From RPQJ01 sp044226195 (GTDB taxonomy: Bacteria; Pseudomonadota; Gammaproteobacteria; Steroidobacterales; Steroidobacteraceae), in NCBI GenBank assembly GCA_044226195.1, contig JBGAHO010000012.1, positions 24,799-88,798 on the forward strand: 64,000 nt of DNA, written 5' to 3'. A model generated the notes under the pieces. The model made no database searches. It was given only the letters and a program-made list of their open reading frames with translations, and was not told the origin of the DNA. The first letter of the stretch is position 1. Every line of letters starts with the position of its first letter. The translations under genes and the position numbers were made by a program. Below, piece after piece: positions 45,574-54,201 of this stretch.

Positions 45574-48063
45574 ATGCATTCATCACAGCAGCTTCGATCT
45601 GCTCAAGCGGCCATCCTTCGCAAGGGCCTGCCCATCTCCATGGGCGTGCTGGCCGCCGTTCCCGTTGTCGATGCGCAACAGGCGCCGACGACCACGAGCG
45701 GAGGCCTCGAGGAAATCATCGTCACGGCGACGAAGCGCGAAGAGAGCATGCAGTCCATCCCGATCTCCATCCAGGCGATCGGCACCGAGAAGCTCGAGCA
45801 GCTGAACGTCTCGCAGTTCGACGACTACGTGAAGTACCTGCCGAGCGTCTCCTTCCAGAGCGCGGGCCCGGGCTTCGCCCAGGTGTATTTCCGCGGCGTC
45901 GCGAGCGGCGGCGACGGCAACCACTCGGGCTCGTCCCCGAGCGTGGGCATCTACCTCGACGAGCAGCCGATCACGACGATCCAGGGCGCGCTCGACGTCC
46001 ACATGTACGACATCGCGCGCGTCGAAGCGCTGGCCGGCCCGCAGGGCACGCTGTACGGCGCGAGCTCGCAGGCGGGCACGATCCGCATCATCACCAACAA
46101 GCCGGAGATCGGGAAGTTCTCGGCCGGCTACGGCGTCGAAGGCTCGGTCGTGTCGCACGGCGATGCCGGCTACCTGCTCGAAGGCTTCGTCAACCTGCCG
46201 ATCAACGACCAGATGGCCGTGCGCCTCGTCGGCTGGCACCGCCACGACCCCGGTTACATCGACAACGTGAAGGGCGGCCGCAAGTTTCCGGACCAGTACT
46301 GCAGCGACCCGCAGGATTCGAGCACCTGCGTGCAGCTGTGGGGCGGCACGGACACGAACGAGGACGTCGCCAAGGACAACTACAACGACGCGGATACGAC
46401 CGGCATGCGGGCCACGCTGAAGTTCGACCTGAACGACAACTGGACCATCACGCCGCAGGTGATGGCGCAGCGCCAGAAGGAAAACGGCATCTATGGGTAC
46501 GACCCGGGCATCGGCAAGTACGAAGTCCTGCACATGTACCCGGAATGGTCCGACGACCAGTGGGTGCAGGCCGCACTCACCGTCGAGGGCAAGATCGGCA
46601 ACTGGGACCTGCTCTACTCCGGCGCGTTCCTGAATCGCGACGTCGACACGCGGCAGGACTATGCCGACTACGCGTACTGGTACGACGTGTACGCCGGTTA
46701 CGGCCAGTACATGTACGACAACGACGGTAACCTGGTCAATCCGAGCCAGTTCATCCACGGCAAGGACCGCTACAAGCGCGTCACCAACGAGGTCCGGCTC
46801 GCTTCGCCGGGCGACCTGCCCGTCAAAGGCGTGGTGGGCCTCTTCGCGCAGCGGTCCGAGCACGGCATCCAGCAGCGCTACATGGTCAAGGACCTGACCG
46901 AGGACTTCTGGGTCACGGGCTGGCCGGACACGCTGTGGCTGACCGAGCAGCTGCGCGTCGACAAGGACATGGCGGCGTTCGGCGAGATCACCTGGGACAT
47001 CAGCGACCACTGGTCGGTCACGGGCGGCATCCGCGAGTTCAAGACCGACAACTCGCTGAAGGGCTTCTTCGGCTTCGGTCGCGGCTTCAGCAGCAAGACC
47101 GGCGAGGCCGCCTGCACGATCAACACGCCGAACGGCGCGGCCGGCCCGGACTTCACGGGTGCGGTCGATCGCGCACCGTGCAAGAACGTCGACAAGTCGA
47201 CGGACGAGACGGGCAACACGCTCAAGGCCAACATCACGTACAAGTTCGACGACACCAAGCTCGTGTACGCGACGTACTCCGAGGGCTTCCGTCCGGGCGG
47301 CATCAACCGCCGCGCCACGCTGCCGCCGTACAAGGCCGACTACCTCTACAACTACGAGGCGGGCTGGAAGACGACGTGGGCGAACAACACGGTGCGCTTC
47401 AACGGCGCCGTGTTCCAGGAAGACTGGAAGGACTTCCAGTTCTCCTTCCTCGGCGCGAACGGCCTGACCGAGATCAAGAACGCGGCGCAGGCCCGCATCC
47501 GCGGCATCGAGGCCGACCTGAGCTGGGCCGTCTCGGAGCAGTTCAACCTCACGACGGGCGCGTCGTACCTCGACTCGGAGCTGACCGAGAACTACTGCGG
47601 CTTCACCGACGACAAGGGCAACCCGGTCACGGCGTCGAACTGCCCGTCCATCGACCCGGACACGGGCGACACGGTGTTCAACACGCCGCAGGCCAAGAAG
47701 GGCACGCAGCTGCCGGTCACGCCCAAGTTCAAGGGCAACGTGACGGGCCGCTACGAGTTCCCGATGGCCGGCTTCAACGCCTACGTCCAGGGCGCGGCGG
47801 TCTACGTCGGCAAGCGGCGCTCGGACCTGCGCGATTTCGAGAACAGCATCGTGGGCGACGTGGGCGCGTACACGCTCATCGACCTGTCGACCGGCATCGG
47901 TCGCGACAACTGGAACCTCGACCTGTTCATCAACAACGCGTTCGACGAGGACGCGACGCTGTACCGCTACGCGGAATGCGCCGAGGCGGTCTGCGGTGCG
48001 CAGACGTACAACGTCAACTCGACGCCGCGCACGATCGCGCTGAAGTTCAGCCAGAAATTCTGA
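45574..48063 (+). CDS. TonB-dependent outer-membrane receptor
   Basis: The 829-aa protein has an atypical signal region (AAILRKGLPISMGVLAAVPVVDAQQ), the TonB box LEEIIVTATKREESMQS, the plug (VYFRGVASGGDGN to VEALAGPQGTLYGASSQAG TIRIITNKPE) and a long beta-barrel ending in Phe (ALKFSQKF). Similar receptors import siderophores, oligosaccharides or hydrophobic compounds. RBS AGGGG at 45562-45567 fits ATG 45574 (or 45571). The gene lies 60 bp after the sulfotransferase and ends at a terminator. Substrate unknown; uptake of the pathway substrate is a guess. Confidence 0.92.
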   Translation: MHSSQQLRSAQAAILRKGLPISMGVLAAVPVVDAQQAPTTTSGGLEEIIVTATKREESMQSIPISIQAIGTEKLEQLNVSQFDDYVKYLPSVSFQSAGPGFAQVYFRGVASGGDGNHSGSSPSVGIYLDEQPITTIQGALDVHMYDIARVEALAGPQGTLYGASSQAGTIRIITNKPEIGKFSAGYGVEGSVVSHGDAGYLLEGFVNLPINDQMAVRLVGWHRHDPGYIDNVKGGRKFPDQYCSDPQDSSTCVQLWGGTDTNEDVAKDNYNDADTTGMRATLKFDLNDNWTITPQVMAQRQKENGIYGYDPGIGKYEVLHMYPEWSDDQWVQAALTVEGKIGNWDLLYSGAFLNRDVDTRQDYADYAYWYDVYAGYGQYMYDNDGNLVNPSQFIHGKDRYKRVTNEVRLASPGDLPVKGVVGLFAQRSEHGIQQRYMVKDLTEDFWVTGWPDTLWLTEQLRVDKDMAAFGEITWDISDHWSVTGGIREFKTDNSLKGFFGFGRGFSSKTGEAACTINTPNGAAGPDFTGAVDRAPCKNVDKSTDETGNTLKANITYKFDDTKLVYATYSEGFRPGGINRRATLPPYKADYLYNYEAGWKTTWANNTVRFNGAVFQEDWKDFQFSFLGANGLTEIKNAAQARIRGIEADLSWAVSEQFNLTTGASYLDSELTENYCGFTDDKGNPVTASNCPSIDPDTGDTVFNTPQAKKGTQLPVTPKFKGNVTGRYEFPMAGFNAYVQGAAVYVGKRRSDLRDFENSIVGDVGAYTLIDLSTGIGRDNWNLDLFINNAFDEDATLYRYAECAEAVCGAQTYNVNSTPRTIALKFSQKF

Positions 48064-48103
48064 GCTGACGCCCGCCGCCGCACGGGCGGGTGACGACACC
48101 GGG

Positions 48104-48136
48104 GGGCGGATCCGCAAGGGTCCGCCCTCTTCTTGT
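48104..48136 (+). terminator. Rho-independent-type terminator after the TonB receptor
   Basis: GGGCGGA (48104-48110) and TCCGCCC (48121-48127) form a strong stem that extends with one mismatch to about 10 bp around GCAA, followed by TCTTCTTGT. It lies 41 bp after the receptor stop and 11 bp before the convergent GNAT gene. The T-run is weak but present. Confidence 0.7.
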
Positions 48137-48146
48137 CAGGGCCGGG

Positions 48147-48635
48147 CTACTGCAGCAGCGCCTGCCAGTAGCCGACGTCGATCCACTGGCCGAACTTGAA
48201 GCCGACCTGCTTGAAGTGCGCGACCGGCGCCATGCCGAACTTCTCATGCAGGGCGACGCTCGCCGGGTTCGGCAGCGCGATGCCGGCGATCACGGTGTGC
48301 TTGCCGCGCACCCTCAGCTGGCTGAGCAGTACCTCGTAGAGCTGCGTGCCGAGCCCGCGCGCCTTGGCCTCGGGCGCGAGGTAGACGCTGACCTCGACCG
48401 AGAACCGGTAGGCACAGCGCCCCTTCCAGCGCGACGCATACGCGTAGCCGACGACGCAGCCGCCTTCCTCGTACACGATCCACGGCAGGTGCTCCTGCTC
48501 GGTCTCGGCGAGGCGGCGCGCCATCTCCTCGACCGTGATCGCGTCTTCCTCGAAGGTGACGATCGAGTCGCGCACGTACGGGTTGTAGATGGCGGCGATC
48601 GCCGCGGCATCGTCGACGGTGGCAGGGCGGATCAC
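48147..48635 (-). CDS. GNAT acetyltransferase, Pat/MddA-like
   Basis: The 162-aa protein IRPATVDDAAAIAAIYNPYVRDSIVTFEED matches phosphinothricin/methionine-sulfone N-acetyltransferases, with the acetyl-CoA loop APEAKARGLGTQLYEVLL (near 95-112) and the C-terminal WQALLQ. GTG 48633-48635 overlaps the stop of the upstream SnoaL gene (GTGA), so translation is coupled. It would acetylate an amine of a toxin or amino-acid analogue. It closes the left end of the long minus-strand run. Confidence 0.88.
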   Translation of the reverse strand: MIRPATVDDAAAIAAIYNPYVRDSIVTFEEDAITVEEMARRLAETEQEHLPWIVYEEGGCVVGYAYASRWKGRCAYRFSVEVSVYLAPEAKARGLGTQLYEVLLSQLRVRGKHTVIAGIALPNPASVALHEKFGMAPVAHFKQVGFKFGQWIDVGYWQALLQ

Positions 48636-49039
48636 GGAGGTCCCTCGTGTCTTGAAGCTTCGAGTCGTCGGGCCATTTTGTGCTGGATGAGCTGGATGGC
48701 CTTGAGCGGCCGCAGCATCACCTTGAAGTCGACGATCTGCCCCGCCTCGTTCCAGGTGATCATGTCGACGCCGTTGACGAACACGCCGTCGATCTCCACC
48801 TCGAATTCCAGCACCGCGTGCCGACCCTGCACGACTTCGCGCACGTAGCGGAAGCCGTTCGCGAAGAACACGTGGAAGGCGGCCGTGAGGTACCACGTGG
48901 CCAGTTCGCGGCCGCGCTGCGGCGTGTGGACCACCGGCGAGTGGAACACCACGTCGTCGGCGAGCAGGGCCGGCAGCCCGGCCGCATCGGCCGTCTTCAC
49001 CAGCCGATGCCAGGTCTCGAGCGCGCTCTCGCGGGTCAT
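48632..49039 (-). CDS. SnoaL-like / NTF2-fold protein
   Basis: The 135-aa protein begins MTRESALETWHRLVKTADAAGLPALLADDVVFHSPVV and ends with beta strands (FEVEIDGVFVNGVDMITWNEAGQIVDFKVM), a compact NTF2-like fold. There is no strongly conserved catalytic pair that I can assign. It sits 4 bp after the exported hypothetical gene, forming a three-gene operon with it and the GNAT gene. Confidence 0.8.
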   Translation of the reverse strand: MTRESALETWHRLVKTADAAGLPALLADDVVFHSPVVHTPQRGRELATWYLTAAFHVFFANGFRYVREVVQGRHAVLEFEVEIDGVFVNGVDMITWNEAGQIVDFKVMLRPLKAIQLIQHKMARRLEASRHEGPP

Positions 49040-49043
49040 GCGC

Positions 49044-49682
49044 TTACCTCGCGGCCGGCACCGCGGCCGCCGGCGGAGTCGTCGTCAGCCTGTCGCCCGT
49101 GTACGGGTTGAAGTTGTAATTGCCGGGGAAGCGCTCGCGCGTGGCCGCATCGTACTTCGCGGGCAACACGCTGCCGAGCGGCAGGCGGTAGCGGAAGCTC
49201 TTCTCGGCGACGTCGACCTGCAGCACGCCTTCGTGCGTCGGATCGGCCAGCGGCGCACCCTTCTTGTCGGCGGCCGGGAACAGCAGGAAGTGCATGTTCT
49301 CGCCCATCGGGCCCAGCATGTTGCCGATGATGGGCTTCAGCATCTGCAGCAGGTTATTCGCATCCGGACTGATGGCCGACTCCGGCAGCGGCGCGTAGCT
49401 CTCGCCCTTCGCGTCGCGCAGCAGCACCGACGCGCGCACGACCTCGTCGGTCTTGAAGGTGACCCCGCCGAACGCCCCCATCCTGCCATCGACGACCGCG
49501 ATCATCGTGTATGGCCGGATGATCTTCAGCAGTTCCTCGATCTGCGCCTGGGTGATGCCCGGGTTCATGGCCATGCTCGCGGCCTGGACCGGCGCGGCGA
49601 CGCACGCGAACGCCCAGCCGGCGAACAGGGACGCGGCCAGATGTGCCAGGCGCGATGCGGTACGAACCTTGGTTTCGCCCAT
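49044..49682 (-). CDS. Exported protein of unknown function
   Basis: The 212-aa protein has a signal peptide (basic MGETKVRTASRLAH, then LAASLFAGWAFACVAAPVQA, cleavage after about residue 34). The mature part contains RPYTMIAVVDGRMGAFGGVTFKTDE and LLQMLKPIIGNMLGPMGENMHFLLFPAADKKG; no domain is recognised. It is probably periplasmic. It is the first gene of the operon with SnoaL and GNAT. Confidence 0.7.
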   Translation of the reverse strand: MGETKVRTASRLAHLAASLFAGWAFACVAAPVQAASMAMNPGITQAQIEELLKIIRPYTMIAVVDGRMGAFGGVTFKTDEVVRASVLLRDAKGESYAPLPESAISPDANNLLQMLKPIIGNMLGPMGENMHFLLFPAADKKGAPLADPTHEGVLQVDVAEKSFRYRLPLGSVLPAKYDAATRERFPGNYNFNPYTGDRLTTTPPAAAVPAAR

Positions 49683-49729
49683 GTGACGCCCTTTCTGTGA
49701 GCAGCGGTTCGACGGACCGCCGGCGCGTG

Positions 49730-50095
49730 TCAGGCTCCGAGCCAGCGCAGCGCAGCCTCGAGTTCCTTGAAGACCTTCACCGTCAGGCCGCGGTTGACCG
49801 CGACGTTCTCCCAGAACTTCGCGTCGTCAATGTATTGCGGATTGCAGACGAGCGCCACCTGCGCCAGTCGGGGCGCGGCATCGGCGATGTCGCTCGCGAT
49901 CTGGAAAGTGTCGATGGTGCTCAGGCGGTACTCGAGTGCGCGCTCGTCGCAGAGGATGCGCGTCGCGCCCAGTCGCAACGCCTCGCCGATGACCCACATT
50001 CCGTAGTCGCGCGCCTGCTCGATGCTTTCGTCGAACCCGACGGTGGTGACGACCAGCAGGCCATCGTCCATCGTCGCCGAGTATTCGATGCCCAT
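49730..50095 (-). CDS. SpoIIAA/STAS-like small protein
   Basis: The 121-aa protein MGIEYSATMDDGLLVVTTVGFDESIEQARDYGMWVIGEAL resembles SpoIIAA-like/STAS-type proteins: alternating strands and helices with IDTFQIASDIADAAPRLAQVALVCN. There is no regulatory partner kinase nearby. Start ATG 50093-50095 matches the domain. The 239 bp upstream (50096-50334) is unannotated; I see no gene or hairpin in it, only a small AT-rich patch near 50270 (TTAAGTTAAATGG). Confidence 0.65.
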   Translation of the reverse strand: MGIEYSATMDDGLLVVTTVGFDESIEQARDYGMWVIGEALRLGATRILCDERALEYRLSTIDTFQIASDIADAAPRLAQVALVCNPQYIDDAKFWENVAVNRGLTVKVFKELEAALRWLGA

Positions 50096-50334
50096 CGAGA
50101 CTATCCGTCTTTCTTGGTATGGAATGCCGCCGTGGGCGCCTGCCCCGGCATCGGGCCGCAATTAAGCACAGTCGGCGACGGGCGCCTATCGGGGAGTGCC
50201 GTCACGACAGGAGTTCGCGGCGGGTACCGCTTCGGGCACGCACCATTGCGGGGCGAAGATCACGACATTAAGTTAAATGGATCGCGACCGCCAGACTCGC
50301 CGCGAACCGGGAGCGCATCGTCCGCGCGGATCGC

Positions 50335-50805
50335 TCACAGTGTCCGGACATCGTGCCACTCGTCGGTGACGCGCACCTGCCGATCCGTCGCATGCATGGA
50401 TAGCGAACGGAAAGCGTCGCGCACGGAGTCCGACTCGCGCATGAGCTGCGCGATCGACCGCGTCGAGCTCGCGATGGACACGGCCACGTAATCGCGACCC
50501 CGGACGCACGAGACCCAGAAGCAGCCGACCGCCACATGCCCGTCGCATCCGGACGGCGGATCGGTGCTCGCCTCATCGAATGCCACCAGCGCAGCGTCGG
50601 CCGGAAAGCGGATCGTCACGCACTCCTCCCGGGCACGACTGTCGCACAGGTCCGCGAGACGCGTTGCCAGTACGGCCTCGAGGTCGCCATGTGTCACGGC
50701 GGACTCGCCGACGCCGACTTGCACGACGCGTCGGGCGAAGTCGCGGATGAACTCCGCCCATTGGTTCGTGGCAACGGTCAATTCGAAGGCGGCGGAGTCG
50801 GACAC
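50335..50805 (-). CDS. Uncharacterised 156-aa protein
   Basis: Soluble protein starting MSDSAAFELTVATNQWAEFIRDFARRVVQVGVGESAVT, with two Cys in DLCDSRAREECVTIRF and CDGHVAVGCFWVSC. No known domain is recognised. Codon use is normal for the region, so it appears a real gene, followed after 75 bp (50806-50880) by the HD-domain gene. It is in the same minus-strand run as the downstream small genes. Confidence 0.5.
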   Translation of the reverse strand: MSDSAAFELTVATNQWAEFIRDFARRVVQVGVGESAVTHGDLEAVLATRLADLCDSRAREECVTIRFPADAALVAFDEASTDPPSGCDGHVAVGCFWVSCVRGRDYVAVSIASSTRSIAQLMRESDSVRDAFRSLSMHATDRQVRVTDEWHDVRTL

Positions 50806-50880
50806 GGCGGCAGCAATCCTCGATCGGGTGCTCTCATGACGACGGCGGGCGCGAACCGTCAGGCCGGTGTCTCGACGGGC

Positions 50881-51417
50881 TCACGCGTGGAACATCGGCA
50901 ACGGACGCCACGGCGAACGCGCGAACTGCCGCAGGCTCAGCGCGACGAGCCGCCGATGAAAGCCGGCATTGGGCAGCGCCCGTCGGACGGAACGAACGAA
51001 CTCCCGTGGCAACCCGGACCGGATCGTGCCCAGCGAGACGTCGACGAGGTCCGCCCGACGGAACGTCTCGACGGTCTCCGCGAACTGCTGCTCGTAGCGC
51101 CCGAGCTTGTGGTGCTCGAAGATCAGGGCGCGCACCTCGGCGTCCAGTTCCGGTCGACCGATGGCGGAGAGGTGCCGGCTCGCGAGGTCCATCGACGGCG
51201 CGAGGTAATCGAAGGTGCGGTGCGTCCAGATGCCGAGGTCGTGGAATGCGCCGGCAATCAGCACGGCCTCGGGCACGGCCGGTCGTCCCGACAACGCCAG
51301 GTAGAAATTCAGGACGCGCGTGACGTGGTTGCGATAGGCCGCACGATCGCGGCCCAGTGCCTGGGCGTGGTCGGCGAGGATCGCATCGACCGCCGGAAAT
51401 GCGTCGGTGACCGTCAT
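50881..51417 (-). CDS. HD-domain protein
   Basis: The 178-aa protein has an HD phosphohydrolase core: YRNHVTRVLNFYLALSG (His near 30), IAGAFHDLGIWTH (HD at about 58-59) and later FRRADLVDVSLG with Asp. It may hydrolyse nucleotides or act as a sensor. The start ATG overlaps the stop of the preceding 72-aa gene (ATGA at 51414-51417), so they are co-translated. Confidence 0.78.
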   Translation of the reverse strand: MTVTDAFPAVDAILADHAQALGRDRAAYRNHVTRVLNFYLALSGRPAVPEAVLIAGAFHDLGIWTHRTFDYLAPSMDLASRHLSAIGRPELDAEVRALIFEHHKLGRYEQQFAETVETFRRADLVDVSLGTIRSGLPREFVRSVRRALPNAGFHRRLVALSLRQFARSPWRPLPMFHA

Positions 51418-51632
51418 GTCCCGGCGCCGGTGCGACGGAGGATGGCATTGCCACGCACCGTTTCATCCGGGTGCCCGACCAGTCCGAGGCAGACCGCCTC
51501 CGCCCGATGCGGATCGACGTCGGCCGCGCCCATGCCCACCACGATCGGCACGTACCGCAACTCGGCGGGGTCGCCACGCTGCAACACGTGCTCGACCGCC
51601 GCTTCCGTCCAGCCGTCGGCAAAGGGATCCAT
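51414..51632 (-). CDS. Small uncharacterised protein coupled to HD gene
   Basis: The 72-aa protein MDPFADGWTEAAVEHVLQRGDPAELRYVPIVVGMGA has no recognised domain. The start ATG 51630-51632 was chosen because an upstream GTG/ATG (to 51671) runs into the small membrane-protein gene. Its 3' end overlaps the HD start by 4 bp. Function unknown. Confidence 0.5.
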   Translation of the reverse strand: MDPFADGWTEAAVEHVLQRGDPAELRYVPIVVGMGAADVDPHRAEAVCLGLVGHPDETVRGNAILRRTGAGT

Positions 51633-51651
51633 GGAGTGCCGGCCGTCGTCG

Positions 51652-51762
51652 TCAGTCCTGCCGGTCGTCACGATCCTTGCGCTCGCTCGACTCCCGCTTG
51701 CGCTGCACGCGCATGACGAGGATGACGAGCACCACGGCGAGCAGGATTCCGACGATCTTCAC
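51652..51762 (-). CDS. Small single-span membrane protein (36 aa)
   Basis: GTG 51760-51762 is preceded by GGGAGGATC (51764-51773), a strong ribosome binding site. The product MKIVGILLAVVLVILVMRVQRKRE is one hydrophobic helix (residues 4-18) followed by a highly charged, cytoplasm-facing tail ESSERKDRDDRQD. The sequence is too short for common gene finders. Function unknown; it may be a regulatory small membrane protein. Confidence 0.6.
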   Translation of the reverse strand: MKIVGILLAVVLVILVMRVQRKRESSERKDRDDRQD

Positions 51763-51789
51763 GCAACGATCCTCCCGGTCAATCGGGCC

Positions 51790-52302
51790 TCAAGGCGCCC
51801 GCTGCCAACGATTCTTGCCTTTGACGTGCGGCGCGACCAGTGCACGGATGCGCGCCCGCGTTTCCTCCGGTATAGACGCCAGCGGCAGCATCTGCGCACG
51901 GCGCGTGCCGACGAAGAAGAACAGGTACGACGCCGTTTCGACCACGCGCAGCACCGCTGGCCACTTGGTCATCGACGAGACGGCCTCGCCTTCGACCTGC
52001 ATGCCTTCGTCGGAAAAATTGAACGTGAAGGGCCCACGGGCAAAGGCATTGCGCTGCCGTCCGAGCCAGAGCGCCAGGAGCAGGATGATCGGAAACATCG
52101 CCATCGACAGCAGGATGACGAAGATCTCGCCGAAACCGATGGCGCCGGTCGCCACGATCCGTGGGCCGAGCAGGTACAGGACGAACGCCGGCGCGAGGAA
52201 GATCGCGACGAGGCTGAGCGGCAGGAAGCGGATCATCTCCAGGTTGCCGCGGTAGGCGACCCAGAAGGGATAGTCGACCTGCACTCGAATCGTGTCGCTC
52301 AT
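51790..52302 (-). CDS. YcxB-like membrane protein
   Basis: The 170-aa protein has two transmembrane helices (LPLSLVAIFLAPAFVLYLLGP and FGEIFVILLSMAMFPIILLLALW) followed by a C-terminal soluble domain typical of YcxB-like proteins (FTFNFSDEGMQVEGEAVSSMTKWPAVLRVVETASYLFFFVG). Function unknown. A second family member is at 57255; both are typical of this cassette-like region. Confidence 0.72.
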   Translation of the reverse strand: MSDTIRVQVDYPFWVAYRGNLEMIRFLPLSLVAIFLAPAFVLYLLGPRIVATGAIGFGEIFVILLSMAMFPIILLLALWLGRQRNAFARGPFTFNFSDEGMQVEGEAVSSMTKWPAVLRVVETASYLFFFVGTRRAQMLPLASIPEETRARIRALVAPHVKGKNRWQRAP

Positions 52303-52344
52303 CGGTGGCTATTCTCGCCGATACCTTGCACGGCGGAGGGCCCG

Positions 52345-52743
52345 TTACGCCCGCTCGAGTCGGCGCCGCATGTCTGCGTACGCCGCCTCGATGAGCCGCC
52401 GCAGGGCCGACTCGTCCACGCCGCGCCCCGGGGCGAGCTTGACGTGTCGCATGAACCGGCCGGTCCCTTCCAGCAGCCCGTCCGGATCCGGCAACTCGGC
52501 GCCGCGGAAGAAGCCGACGTTCACGTGCGCCCGGAAGGCGTTGACGTAACCGAAGGCGGCATCCGTCACGCAGGCCGTGGGATGGCCGTCGTGCAGCAGT
52601 TCGCGGACGTCCGGCCCGCACCCGCGCATCACCGCGAACCATCGCTCGGCCAGCGCGCCGAGATCCGCCGAACGCGTCTTCATCCACGCGTCCACCGCCG
52701 GATCGCGCGGCACGGCCGCCGGGAAATGGAACAGCGAGTCCAT
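52345..52743 (-). CDS. DUF1801-domain protein
   Basis: The 132-aa protein starts MDSLFHFPAAVPRDPAVDAWM and carries the DUF1801 features ELLHDGHPTACVTDAAFGYVNAFRAHVNVGFFRG and GRFMRHVKL. Function unknown in the family, which adopts a YdhG/frataxin-like fold. Three more DUF1801 relatives occur at 60404, 61815 and (with TfoX) nearby. Start ATG 52741-52743 gives the family length. Confidence 0.78.
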   Translation of the reverse strand: MDSLFHFPAAVPRDPAVDAWMKTRSADLGALAERWFAVMRGCGPDVRELLHDGHPTACVTDAAFGYVNAFRAHVNVGFFRGAELPDPDGLLEGTGRFMRHVKLAPGRGVDESALRRLIEAAYADMRRRLERA

Positions 52744-52798
52744 GCGGGTCACCTCGTGCCGCACCCTATCACGGGACGGCCGCGGCGCCGACCGGCAC

Positions 52799-53194
52799 CT
52801 AGCGGAAATGCTCGATGTCTTTCGGCACCACGACCCAACTGTGCATCCTGTCTTCGTAGACGGAGACCCAAGGCGCCGGGAATTTGGGATCTGCGAACGC
52901 CCCGACCGGGATCGCAATCTCGTCGTCCTTCCCAGTATTGGTGTAATACACCGTGGCACCGCATGTCGGGCAGAACCGGAACGTCGCCTTCGAGCCTTCG
53001 TCGCCGACGCGCTCGAATTCCGTCGCCCGGCCGGTGATCTTCGCCCGCGCCCTCGAGAACCGGGCCTGGGTTGCGAAGACACTGCCACTGCGGCGCTGGC
53101 ACGCGAGGCAATGGCAGACCGACACGCGAAGGGGCTCGCCTTCGACCTCGACCGAGAGCTGGCCGCAGCTGCAACTGGCGCGTCGGATGCTCAT
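52799..53194 (-). CDS. GFA-family (DUF636) zinc protein
   Basis: The 131-aa protein has the Cys pattern of glutathione-dependent formaldehyde-activating enzymes: RRASCSCGQLSVEVEG (two Cys), VCHCLACQRRSG (three Cys) and FRFCPTCGATVYYTN (two Cys), which bind Zn. Many family members are of unknown function. The stop lies 27 bp before the VOC gene. It probably represents an old cassette gene. Confidence 0.88.
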   Translation of the reverse strand: MSIRRASCSCGQLSVEVEGEPLRVSVCHCLACQRRSGSVFATQARFSRARAKITGRATEFERVGDEGSKATFRFCPTCGATVYYTNTGKDDEIAIPVGAFADPKFPAPWVSVYEDRMHSWVVVPKDIEHFR

Positions 53195-53222
53195 GACTGG
53201 GCTCCTCGAGTGACGTCGCAGG

Positions 53223-53609
53223 CTACTGGCCCGCGGGTGGTTGCCAGAGCTCGACCTTGTTGCCTTCGGGATCCATCACCCAACCGAACTTGCCGTACTC
53301 GGAATCGTCGGTCTTCTCGAGCACCTGGCAGCCTTCATCGCGCAGGGCCTGCAGCAGCGCGGCGAGATCCTCGACGCGGTAGTTCACCATGAAGGACGAC
53401 GTGCTGGGCGCGAAGTGGTTGCCGCCCGCGGCGCCGATCGACCAGACGGTCATGCCACCCACCGGCTTGCCGGCGTCGTCGGTCCACGTGAAGGCCGTGC
53501 CGCCCCACTCCTGCACGTCGATGCCGAGATGGCGCTGGTACCAGGCGCGCAGTGCGACCGGGTCCTTCGCGTTGAAGAAGATGCCGCCGATGCCCGTCAC
53601 TCGCTTCAT
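53223..53609 (-). CDS. VOC/glyoxalase-family protein
   Basis: The 128-aa protein MKRVTGIGGIFFNAKDPVALRAWYQRHLGIDV is a single VOC domain, with VYDPEGN-like WVMDPEGNKVELWQPP at the C-terminus, a typical ligand position. Possible antibiotic- or aldehyde-detoxifying role, not assignable. One of five VOC genes in the array region. Confidence 0.82.
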   Translation of the reverse strand: MKRVTGIGGIFFNAKDPVALRAWYQRHLGIDVQEWGGTAFTWTDDAGKPVGGMTVWSIGAAGGNHFAPSTSSFMVNYRVEDLAALLQALRDEGCQVLEKTDDSEYGKFGWVMDPEGNKVELWQPPAGQ

Positions 53610-53682
53610 GGGATCCTCCCTGGAGATGAGTCGTGAACGTTACGGTACTGGAGCATGGCCACGATGAACCATTGGCGAGACG

Positions 53683-54132
53683 TCAGCCGATGCGATTGCT
53701 GTAAACGAAAAATGCGTCGTTGCGCACCCACCCGAGCTTCTCGTAGACCGCCTGCGCCGTCGTATTGGTCCGCGCCGTGGAGAGTTCCATGCGTGCCATG
53801 CCGCGCTCGCGCGCGAGCCGTTCCGCCGCGCGCAGGAGCGCGCTGCCGGCACCCGACCGCCGGGCCGAAGCGTCGACATAGAGGTCGTACAGCACGTACA
53901 CCGGCTTCGCCTCGACCGAGCAGAACGTCGGATACAGTTGACAGATGCCGACGATGGCCTGATCGGCGTTGCTGGCCACGATCACGACCGATTCATCACG
54001 CTGGAGCCGCGCCTCGATGAAGCGTCGAGCGAGGTCGAGATCTGCGGGCTGTTGGTAGAACTGCCGGTACGCGTCGAAGAGCGCGGCGACCGCGTCGAGA
54101 TCGGCGAGTGTCGCGAGTCGGGTGGTAATCAC
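53683..54132 (-). CDS. GNAT acetyltransferase
   Basis: The 149-aa protein MITTRLATLADLDAVAALFDAYRQFYQQP has the acetyl-CoA motif VDASARRSGAGSALLRAAERLAR (near 98-118) and the family tail YEKLGWVRNDAFFVYSNRIG. Substrate unknown. The stop context GGCTGAC resembles a decayed attC R'' box. Confidence 0.87.
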   Translation of the reverse strand: MITTRLATLADLDAVAALFDAYRQFYQQPADLDLARRFIEARLQRDESVVIVASNADQAIVGICQLYPTFCSVEAKPVYVLYDLYVDASARRSGAGSALLRAAERLARERGMARMELSTARTNTTAQAVYEKLGWVRNDAFFVYSNRIG

Positions 54133-54201
54133 GGCGGCCCTCCATTCACCGGGCCTTTGACGGCCGGAGTTCGCACGGTAGCACGCAGGGCGACCGACGA
54201 T

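Noticed and set aside
45583..48117. 844-codon minus-strand frame opposite the TonB receptor
   Set aside because: It overlaps a full-length receptor with TonB box and barrel; antisense frame in GC-rich DNA.
53650..53690. GGCTGAC at the end of the GNAT gene as an attC R'' box
   Set aside because: No matching R' box or inner palindrome was found within about 130 bp.
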